This document shows positions 56,240 through 64,000 of a stretch of 64,000 bases of DNA, one piece after another (position 1 is the stretch's first letter; each line of letters starts with the position of its first letter). Source of the DNA: Gremmenia infestans (Eukaryota > Ascomycota > Leotiomycetes > Helotiales > Hamatocanthoscyphaceae); the NCBI GenBank assembly GCA_032629725.1, contig JAFEVB010000007.1, positions 1,054,001-1,118,000 on the forward strand, written 5' to 3'. The translations under genes were made by a program, and so were the position numbers. The notes beneath the pieces were generated by a model. The model did no database searches. It was not told where the DNA came from and worked only from the letters and a program-made list of their open reading frames with translations.

Positions 56240-57112
56240 ATGGCGCCTCCATCCTCGCAACCCGCCAGAAACACATTCACAACCGGATACAACAAAGCCT
56301 CGCTGGATCGCTATGCTTACCGCACGGCAGATACCTGCTGCTCTTACCTCCTCCCCCATTTATCATCCCTCCCGCCAAACTTCACATTCCTAGACATCGG
56401 ATGCGGGCCAGGCTCAATCACCACAGATCTCGCATCCCGCTTCCCACAAGCCAAATTCACCGGTGTGGAACCTGGCAAACTGTTTGTAGACAAAGCCACT
56501 ACTCTAGCAGAAGAGAGAGGTGTCAGTACCAGAACTAACTTTGTCATTGGAGATGTGGAGAACTTGGAAGCGTTTTTGGAACAGGAATTCGGGACTTTTG
56601 ATGTCGTGCATTGCCATCAAGTTTTGAACCATCTTAATGACCCCGTCTTGGCGCTGAGAACAATGAAAGGGGCTGCGAAAAGTAAGGGCGGGTTTGTGGC
56701 GGCTAGAGAGGCTATAAGCAAGAACGGCGACTCGTTTTATCCACTGCTTCCGGGGGTTGAAAAATGGCAGAAACTCACGAATTCTATGGCGGGTGTGCAG
56801 CAGGGTGGATCTCTTCCTGGCTTTGGCCCGAAATTGCTTGAGGCAGCGCTGAAGGCTGGATGGTCGAGAGATCAGATCAAGACGAGTGCTAGTAATTGGG
56901 TTCACAGTGAGCCGGCTGAGAAGAAAATGTGGGTGGAAAGTATGGTGGGGATGTTGGAGAGTCAGGATAGTGAGTGGTATAAGAAAGCTGTTGGGGTAGG
57001 GGCTACCAAAGAAGAACTGCAGGAGATAGCAGAAGGATGGAAAGAGTGGGAGAGGAGGGATGAAAGCTGGAGTGTTTTTGTTAGTGCTGAGATTGTCTGT
57101 CTAAATGGGTAA
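56240..57112 (+). CDS. Class I SAM-dependent methyltransferase (UbiE-like)
   Basis: A single-exon frame of 290 residues. Motif I is FLDIGCGPGSI at residues 50-60, the SAM-binding loop; GVEPGKLFVDKA is the acidic strand region; VIGDVENL is motif II; FDVVHCHQVLNHLNDP is the post-I/III region. The overall form matches small fungal UbiE/MenG-like enzymes that methylate small molecules or quinones; the substrate cannot be told. There is no signal peptide or membrane segment. It faces the Zn2Cys6 gene head to head and meets the glycosyltransferase gene tail to tail with only 2 bp between stop codons. Its stop TAA lies inside a donor-like GGGTAAGT. Confidence 0.88.
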   Translation: MAPPSSQPARNTFTTGYNKASLDRYAYRTADTCCSYLLPHLSSLPPNFTFLDIGCGPGSITTDLASRFPQAKFTGVEPGKLFVDKATTLAEERGVSTRTNFVIGDVENLEAFLEQEFGTFDVVHCHQVLNHLNDPVLALRTMKGAAKSKGGFVAAREAISKNGDSFYPLLPGVEKWQKLTNSMAGVQQGGSLPGFGPKLLEAALKAGWSRDQIKTSASNWVHSEPAEKKMWVESMVGMLESQDSEWYKKAVGVGATKEELQEIAEGWKEWERRDESWSVFVSAEIVCLNG

Positions 57113-57114
57113 GT

Positions 57115-58491
57115 CTATTGATTATTTCCCCCGCCCAACTCCAAGACAGCTTCTGCAATCGTGCCTAGCGCATCAGATTCCTCCATCTTCCTCTTCATCA
57201 CCTCAATCTTCTGCTTGAATCTCCCATCACCCAGGATCTTCACCACAGCATCTTCCAGAGCCTCCTCACTCGGCGTTCCAGTCTTCAAATTGACCCCAAT
57301 TCCGGCCCAAGCAACTCGACAAGCATTTTCTGGCTTTTCCTCCGTGTTCCCAGCGACAACCATCGGTACTCCATTCGTGATAGCATGCTGAATCGCTCCA
57401 TAGCCTCCATTCGTGACGAAGACATCACAGTAAGGAAGCAACTCATCAAAGGGGATGAAATCCGCAACTCTCACATTCCCAGGAACAGATACAGAAGGAG
57501 GAAGGGTGGCATTGCGAGCGCCCAAGGCAGCGAAAACAAGAACATCGTCATGCTTCGCCAGAGCATTGATTGTTGGAAGGAGAAGCTGGGTAGGCGAGTT
57601 GGAGAACGTGCCTTGCGAAACAGCTACTACTTTCTTTGGCTTGCCATTTCCTTTTCCGCTCCTTTTCACTGCTTCGTTCGCGATGAGCTCGTGCCAGAAG
57701 TCTGGGAATGATTGTGCGGGGTCACGGGAACCGTGGGGTAGGCCACCAGCGAAACGGACGGTGGATGGGAGGTCAGAACGGGAGTACTCGATGTCCGGGA
57801 TGCACATCTGGATATAGCGATCTGGCAAGACGACGGCAGCATCAGTGTATAAATGGTCTGTCGTCTTTGCTCCCGTCGAGGCCAAGAGAGAAGTGAAGAT
57901 TGTGTGAAGCTCCTGGGAGTCATTACGGTTCTTCTGGTTGATACGAGCGTTTCGCTCGCGACCCGAGGGCGATGAATCTGGCGGGATGCAGGTGCCGAAA
58001 GGAGCAGTGTCGATGCTTGATAGTTGAAGAGGAAGCACGCCGATTGTGATATGAGCATCTGGATTAATACCTGGCGCTCCCAATATACTAGGAATGATTC
58101 CGAGACAGCCATTCTCGACCATCAAGATGACCTTCCTTCTAGGCTCTCTTTCCTTCAAATCTTTCAATGCAAGCTGAATGCTCTCGTATTGACTAGGCAT
58201 AGCTCGTACAAAAATATGCTCATTATCATAAGCTCCTAGTTCTTCCCCAGCAAGGGCAACCCGACCTGGAAAACGCGTATTGACTGTAGCTTCTGATATA
58301 TCCGAATAGCCGGAATAAGGATGAAAACGTGCGCCGATTGCCTCGATAGGTTCTCGGAAATGTGAACCGGTAACGAATGTAATCTCAAAACCACGCTCGA
58401 TAAGTCCTCGTGCAATAGCCCGCAAAGGCATTGTATGCCCGTAAATTGGCGTCGCGCCCATGAGGATCAGTGGTTTCTCCATGGCGCGCAA
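57115..58491 (-). CDS. GT1-family glycosyltransferase (UDP-sugar, MGT/YjiC-like)
   Basis: A single-exon frame of 458 residues (ATG 58482, MEKPLILMG, is an equally good start). The N-terminal fold opens with LILMGATPIYGHTMPLRAIARGLIERG, where His19 of GHTMP sits where the catalytic base lies in GT1 enzymes. The nucleotide-sugar half has VVAVSQGTFSN, RVADFIPFDELLPYCDVFVTNGG and GVPMVVAGNTEEKPENACRV, the equivalent of the PSPG region, with NGGYGAIQHA in place of the common HGG/HCG form. Such enzymes transfer glucose or related sugars to lipophilic small molecules. The C-terminal wording is close to bacterial macrolide-type transferases, so ancient transfer is possible. Its tail-to-tail partner is the methyltransferase. 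Confidence 0.85.
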   Translation of the reverse strand: MRAMEKPLILMGATPIYGHTMPLRAIARGLIERGFEITFVTGSHFREPIEAIGARFHPYSGYSDISEATVNTRFPGRVALAGEELGAYDNEHIFVRAMPSQYESIQLALKDLKEREPRRKVILMVENGCLGIIPSILGAPGINPDAHITIGVLPLQLSSIDTAPFGTCIPPDSSPSGRERNARINQKNRNDSQELHTIFTSLLASTGAKTTDHLYTDAAVVLPDRYIQMCIPDIEYSRSDLPSTVRFAGGLPHGSRDPAQSFPDFWHELIANEAVKRSGKGNGKPKKVVAVSQGTFSNSPTQLLLPTINALAKHDDVLVFAALGARNATLPPSVSVPGNVRVADFIPFDELLPYCDVFVTNGGYGAIQHAITNGVPMVVAGNTEEKPENACRVAWAGIGVNLKTGTPSEEALEDAVVKILGDGRFKQKIEVMKRKMEESDALGTIAEAVLELGGGNNQ

Positions 58492-61060
58492 GGGCGGAAA
58501 AGGGGAGATAAGCGAGAGTGAAAGAGGGAGAAGTTTGGCGTTAAGCGAGATCGATAAGATACGAGTAGAAGGGTGTATCTATCTATATGCGGAAAGGGTG
58601 TGAGTGCTTCTGTGTAGAGCTGGGACGAAGGATACAGGAGAGGGTCAGAGATCTACTTCCTTACCAGATATTTGAAAGCGAGCGATCCCGACCCACACTT
58701 AAACGCGGCTTGAGACGGTTTCCGCACTCACTTGAACAAGGGATTTTGATCCTGCTCGTACCCGAACAAGGGGAACCAAACTGATGAATAGTGGGGCAGA
58801 AATATCGCTCCTACAAGGCATGCTACAATTTATATATACGGTCGTGGAAGCCCTAAGGGTTGTAGCTCTTGGCGTATCAAAGGAAGCTAGGAGTGGGATA
58901 TTCTTGAGGGTCGATCCTGAGCGGATCTTCAAACGACCCGCATTAGGCCTTAGCGTTTATCGCTTACGATTGAGCTAATGTATTGCGCTGTATCTGTCTG
59001 GTACCTACCCGAGCCCGAGCTACCCTCGCTCCTCGCTACCTTACCCTACCTACCTTACTTTCCCTATAGTTCTATCCTGTCTTGTATACTTAGGTATCAT
59101 GGATCAATTCTCCCATTCTGGTGTCCCGTATAGGATTGGAAAGCTTGCTGCTCTTACTCAGGCGCTAATCACCCTTGGCTCACCCTCGGCTCAGTCGACT
59201 TGCCTAAGGAACCTGAGCACCCTAAGCACCCTGAGCAACTTACCTGAGCACCTTAAGCACCCCTGAGCATTATGAGCAAGATTTACCACACCCGTCATGT
59301 TTTTTTGCTTCTTGCTTTGTAGCTAATCATACTTGACCTGACCTCTATTCTCTCACATCAGCTTTGTCCAGTTTTGACGACGATGCTTAAGGAGCCCAAA
59401 CAAGTTCCCAAGAAACCTAAAATAGACACTTTCCAAGATATACTTAGCGCTTTACCTAACCTTCAAACCCTGCTTTCAGCCTAAATACATCTGAAAACCC
59501 CCAAGGAATCCAGCTACACAGCAAGCAATGTCCGTCTAACGTAGTGCTAAGCCAAATCCCCTGGATAGCATAGAGTTAAGTCTTCTGTCCCTTGATGGGG
59601 GAGGCGTGCGTGAACTCTCAACGCTTTATATCCTAAAGTGTATTATGGATTGGCTTAACCTTGAGCGAAAGACAAATAGCAATCTACCTCTAGTAAAGCC
59701 TCGTGCAAACTCATTTCCTTCACTTATCCTCCTTCACCCATCATCTTCTAACTCTTAATATTTATAGCATTCTCCCTACCTTGCCATTAACTATAATCTT
59801 TTTATCTACGAAGCAACCTTAAAGTGTAATCCTTTTGCTGCCTTCCATACCTCCACCACCCTCTACATTTTGATTCCCTGCATAACCGTTGACTTATAAA
59901 ATCGACCGGCTATTGCATTTTCAGGCTGTGTTAACACCGTTGATAAGTGTCTCTGCTTTCTCACGAACCGCTACCCTATAATAGGATGATGGCAATAGAT
60001 CTCCATTTTGATGTTATGTGGTCTTCTATGATTGCTTGTCTGCCTGCTTAGGAATACTATCCCTTTTGCATTGTCCAAGTAGCATCCTGGCTTTGGGGCT
60101 AAAAAGTTATATTGGCGATGGTACAGAATAATGGCGTTTATAGAGGGCTTGTGGCATATCTAAACAAACCTCCAGAATCAGGATGTCAATGTAGGCCGAC
60201 TAATACTTTCTATGATTCTCTTAAGAGTTTTGTGTGCTATATCTATTAGTAGCAATAAAGATTTACTATGCAATATCACAAAACTGGGCAGATTGCCAAT
60301 GGCATTGGTCTATCTACACTTACTAACCGTAAGCTCGCTCTCCTTTGAATCTCCCTAGCTCCCTAACTGTCTTGCAATATCCGTAGTAAAGCAGACTTTC
60401 CTCTCTTCTGTTATTTGCATAACAAGTTCCTAGCAAATCTGTGATTGTCCGGTATACTAGTAAGCAAACCTAAAGTAACTAAGCATACCACGAAGCCCAA
60501 AGAGGCAGCGTGTGCAGCTGCAAGACCTACTTAATCACTAGTGCAATAAGATATAGCTCGAAGTAAAATATTAGTATACGACATTAAAGTAGCTAAGGAG
60601 TTTATATGTGTCCCCGTGAAACCTGACGCTTATTCCTGCTATTAATGTCACCTTATATGACCATAGTAAGGCGCTTACTAGCACGGCCGTAGGCCTGCCT
60701 ATATAGAAAGATGTAATATGCTTCTTATCTAAAATTGTAGAATCAATACAACTAAAACTCATTTCAAGCTTGCTATCTTTACAATTGCTCCCATTTACTG
60801 CTGACCTGTTCAAACAAGCATTACACCAAAAAGGATCATACATCTTTAGTCTGCCTTACATATTTAGTCAATTGATATAAGTCAGGGCTAGTACTATAAA
60901 TAGCATACTTTATCTGGCAATAAAGTTGCGATGAGAAGGAGATTTATATAAAGACTAAAATTCCAAAACATGTTAAGACAGAGGTACGTAATTTATAAAG
61001 TTATATTAATTAGCTAGGTCTGGACATACAACAGCTGACTTAGCCCCTGAGCGTTCAAGA
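58492..61060. other. Degraded gene-free stretch
   Basis: Left: promoter of the glycosyltransferase. Middle and right: low-complexity CTACC runs at 58.99-59.06 kb, a degenerate GAGCACC repeat, and about 1.7 kb full of stop codons on every strand. Fragments with protein-like wording appear but are always broken. It looks like decayed mobile or duplicated DNA, possibly mutated by RIP, but no transposon motif could be read. Confidence 0.45.
59212..59280. repeat. Degenerate CTGAGCACC repeat
   Basis: About seven imperfect 9-12 bp units of the form CTGAGCACC or TAAGCACC follow one another. Function is unknown. Confidence 0.7.
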
Positions 61061-61078
61061 CTGATAAAACGCGGATAT

Positions 61079-61538
61079 TAAAGGTCTAGGATGGATTTAG
61101 CTGCCGCTGCCGCCACTCTAGCGGTATAATCCTGCTACCGCTTATTCTTGTAACTGTCTGCGCAATCACACGCTGCTTTGACCACAAGACAAGGCAACTT
61201 ATCACAAACCCCAACTCCCTCCATCTTAAAGGCAATGACATGGTTGGCACCAAAATATTTGACATACTTCCCCAACTGATCTCAGACTTCTCCGTACTGT
61301 CGCCTAAAGCTATAGTCCCAAAATGAATGACAGGATCCTCAACCTAGTCTCTGAGGTACTGCCTTAGCTCGAGCGGTTAATATTCGAGCTGTTTCTTGTC
61401 ACTCTTGAGACTTGCGCAGTTTGCTTTGCGGAGTTCTTCGCAAACCGGGTCTTGAAAATTTTTCCAGCGAGCACATTCGTACATTGGTCCGTCCTGATAC
61501 TTGTTACTGTAATCCACCTTAGATTTCACCATTATCTC
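61079..61538 (-). pseudogene. Relic of a nucleoside-phosphorylase-like (PNP_UDP) domain
   Basis: Read on the minus strand, fragments in different frames spell conserved parts of the PNP_UDP domain found at the head of many fungal NLR-like proteins: EDPVIHFGTIALGD, then FGANHVIAFKMEGVGVCDK, LPCLVVKAACDCADSYKNK and YTARVAAAAAKSIL. The stretch is interrupted by at least three stop codons and one frameshift. No start codon or upstream half is present. In intact proteins the domain acts on or senses nucleosides ahead of a NACHT/NB-ARC module. Confidence 0.7.
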
Positions 61539-62381
61539 TTATATAATCTCGAGTGTAGTAGGCGATACTCCATCAAATAAGCGACCCTTATGAAGCTCCA
61601 GATAGCCAACCCTTCGAAACTTCACGCCTGCGTCAACCTTCTTTAGAATTAAGCAACCAAGGCTGTCGTTTTCTTCCACTATACGGCAAGATGTAGGGCC
61701 AGCACACCATGTCATCTCGGGTGGCGCCTTTCCTCCTATACTTAAAGGAAAGGTTTGTATAGATGCCAACTCATCGATGCTATGTCCCTTATAGGGTTCT
61801 CGAGCGTTGCTTTTGGCATCTTTATACTCGGACGAACCTAAGAGCATAAGCGGTAGACAATACAGATTGTCACCCTTCGTTACCGGCTCGTCGTAGAATG
61901 CAGCCGCAAGGAATTGTTTGCATGTTCGGGTTTCTGATGAGAAAGCGTATTGGAACAATAAAAAGGACTCGCGCCGAAAATCGTCTGAATTATACGCCAG
62001 ACAACTTTTCGCTGGGGTGATTGTTTGGATTAGGCCTCGTAGCTTTAGAGATAGAGGCGTGGGATTATCACATAAGACTTCAAAGAACGTGACAGAGAGA
62101 CTCTTTCCCTCGCCGTACCTTGAGGTTGTAGAATAATTGTCATCCATTACCGACCCCTCCATTTCGTTTTCAGCGTAAGTGATAAGTTTGCTAGGGCGAG
62201 ATGCCCACGACCATGACGGTATTGGCGATGTCAAGCTGGCATCTGTGGCGGTTTCTTCATTTTGAGCAGTGATTCTCCAAGCTAGTCCGTGGGCCAAGTC
62301 TGATTTCCATAGACCATACAAGAACTCATCGCCTGACGTTTGAAATTTCGCGGCTAATCCAGCTAAGGCTATTAGCCTATC
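61539..62381 (-). pseudogene. C-terminal part of a HET-domain (heterokaryon incompatibility) protein
   Basis: The open frame contains the standard downstream half of HET proteins: DRLIALAGLAAKFQ, GDEFLYGLWKSDLAHGLAWRI, then SPIPSWSWAS, and a beta-rich tail ending at a stop at 61539. An in-frame TAA lies directly before DRL and the N-terminal HET motifs (the LDT, RGW and AC segments) are absent; 85 bp further upstream begins the 3' end of the aldehyde dehydrogenase gene. So the front half has been lost. The remaining 280 codons are intact, which suggests fairly recent truncation or a separately maintained fragment. Confidence 0.75.
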
Positions 62382-62468
62382 AGATTAATGTGTGAATTTG
62401 CGGTGGCTGTATATCTCCATAGCTTGGTACCACCTCTCTCAAACCCCAAACATACCTACTCAACCTAC

Positions 62469-64000
62469 CTACAATTTCGCCTTCCCCAAATAAAGCGTCT
62501 TCACATTACAAAAACTCTTCAACCCCTCAACCCCTAACTCAACCCCCATCCCACTCATCTTCAGCCCGCCAAACGGCACGCGCGGATCAATCTCAAAATG
62601 CGTATTCACCCAGACGGACCCGGCTTCCAGCTGCTGCGCGATATCGTTCGCGAGGGGGACGTTGGAGGACCAGACAGAGGCGCCGAGGCCGTAGCTGCTG
62701 TTGTTGGCGAGCGTGATTGCTTCGGCGTAGGTGGAGAAGGAGAGGAGTGGGAGTATTGGCCCTGTGGTTAAGGTGGGTTAGGGATATTGGTATATATCAA
62801 TTATGTGAGATGTGAGGATAGAGGGAATGTAACACGTACCAAATGGTTCTTCTAGGACTATTCTTGACTCCAAGGCTGGGCGGTCGATGATAGTAGGCGT
62901 GATAAAATATCCTGGACCTTTGGGATTCGTTCCTCCGACTGCTACTTTCAAGCCCTCCTTCTCGATGTCGTTGAAGAAGCATTTGACTTTCTCGTATTGC
63001 ATGGCATTTTGAATGGGGCCGAGGAAGACGTTGGGCTCGTTGCCTTCTCCCACTTTTAGGGCCTTTGTGGCTGCTATGAGGGCGGAGCGGAATTGGTCGA
63101 ATATTCTCTCGTGGACGAAGATACGTTTGATGGCTAGGCAGATCTGTTTACTATTCAGTGACACGGTCAATGGAAAAAAAGATAGATGAAAGACGACCGA
63201 CCTGACCAGAATTCAAGAACGCAACCTGTGCTACCTAGTCAACGTATCAGATTTGTGATTTCAAGAGGATCGAGCTGTAACACCTTTTGAGCAACATCCT
63301 CAATATCTACATCCTCACACACAATAGCCGGATCCTTGCCACCAAGCTCAAGAGTAACCCTCTTAAGCGTCTTACTGGCAGAAGCCATCACGAGTTTGCC
63401 AGTAGCTGACGATCCAGTAAAGCTTATCTTCGCAGGTATAGGGTGTTCAGTAAGCCATGGCCCCAGTTTATCGTCTCCCGAAAGACACTGCACTACTCCC
63501 GAAGGGAAGAATTGCTGAGCGAGCTCGCATAGCTTTAGATCACTGGCTGGGGTGAACGGTGATGGTTTAATGATGATGGTGTTTCCGGTGAGAACTGCAC
63601 TGGCAAGTTTTCCGCATGCGAGAAGAATGGGATAGTTCCAGGGAACGATAGCAACTACAACTCCGAGTGGTATGTAGCGGGTGATGATTTCCTTGTTGCC
63701 ATCGTCGATCTTCTTGTCTGGGAGATTGAAGCTGGCGAGTGTTTTTATCCAACTGAGGCACATGTCAATTTCAAGTCGGGCAAAGACTAGCTGGATGGAA
63801 ATATTAGTGAACTGCACTACCAAAGCTTTTGATGACGCTGACTTACCGGTTTCCCTTGCTCCTGAACTAGGAACCGAGAGAAACCTTCTTTTTCTGCTTC
63901 CAAGGCATTCGAAAACGCAAGAACCGCAGCTCTTTTTTGAAAGGTTGAAGTATCTGCCCATGGCTTGAAAGCGTTCTGAGCAGCTAGCATGGCCGTGTGG
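62469..64000 (-). CDS. Aldehyde dehydrogenase, 5' end beyond the window
   Basis: Exons on the minus strand are 63847->64000, 63284-63790, 63202-63225 (24 bp), 62840-63143 and 62469-62761, with introns of 56-78 bp. Start codon and first exon(s) lie off the right edge. The reading has IPLGVVVAIVPWNYP, the NAD(P) loop FTGSSATGK, the general base in VTLELGGKDPAIV and the catalytic cysteine in FLNSGQICLAIKR, assembled across two junctions. It ends SGMGVELGVEGLKSF...LGKAKL. The family oxidises aldehydes to acids with NAD(P)+. The substrate is unknown; the wording is of the fungal cytosolic group near betaine/short-chain aldehyde dehydrogenases. No break is visible in the part seen. Confidence 0.92.

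Noticed and set aside
58492..61060. Intact transposon in the degraded interval
   Set aside because: No terminal repeats, transposase or reverse-transcriptase motif could be read in any frame, so no mobile element is called.
1..64000. CRISPR arrays, bacterial operons, riboswitches, rRNA or tRNA genes
   Set aside because: None seen; introns and gene organisation are eukaryotic, and no spaced direct-repeat array or tRNA fold was found by eye.

Overview
The window reads as nuclear DNA of a filamentous ascomycete (Pezizomycotina). Genes are monocistronic, lie on both strands and are cut by short GT-AG introns of about 43-160 bp. The protein set is typical of moulds: an Msb2-type signalling mucin, a class I/II chitin synthase, an AA9 lytic polysaccharide monooxygenase (LPMO), a Zn2Cys6 regulator, a HET-domain relic and a DUF3112 membrane protein. 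A leotiomycete is my guess from the general look of the proteins; I could not test it.

Layout: 1-5 kb has no confident gene but holds three separate foldback (inverted-repeat) structures and scraps that look like broken genes. 5.1-6.8 kb is a DnaJ-domain protein (+). 8.5-10.2 kb is a Jen1-like monocarboxylate permease (+). 10.2-14.4 kb is a gene desert. 14.4-21.5 kb holds three minus-strand housekeeping genes: an Ecm4-type glutathione transferase, the ubiquitin-activating enzyme UBA1 and an FKBP-type prolyl isomerase. 21.5-33.4 kb is a second, 12-kb gene-poor stretch with a 7-bp minisatellite. 33.4-48.6 kb is a run of plus-strand genes: MSB2-like mucin, chitin synthase, small dual-specificity phosphatase, DUF3112 membrane protein and FAR1-type regulator. 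48.8-55.7 kb is minus strand: TYW1, an AA9 LPMO with a chitin-binding module, and a Zn2Cys6 regulator lacking one zinc-ligand cysteine. A methyltransferase (+) and a GT1 glycosyltransferase (-) meet tail to tail at 57.1 kb. 58.5-62.4 kb is degraded and contains relics of a nucleoside-phosphorylase-like domain and a HET-domain protein. An aldehyde dehydrogenase (-) runs off the right edge.

Functional threads: MSB2, chitin synthase and the AA9-CBM18 enzyme concern the wall or the outer environment. UBA1, FKBP, the DnaJ protein and TYW1 are protein and tRNA maintenance. The glutathione transferase and the FKBP each have an in-frame upstream ATG in a poor context that adds a mitochondrial-type presequence ahead of a second ATG in a strong context, which suggests one gene making two differently located proteins.

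Limits: gene models come from reading frames, splice signals and family motifs by eye. No alignment, expression data or database search was available.
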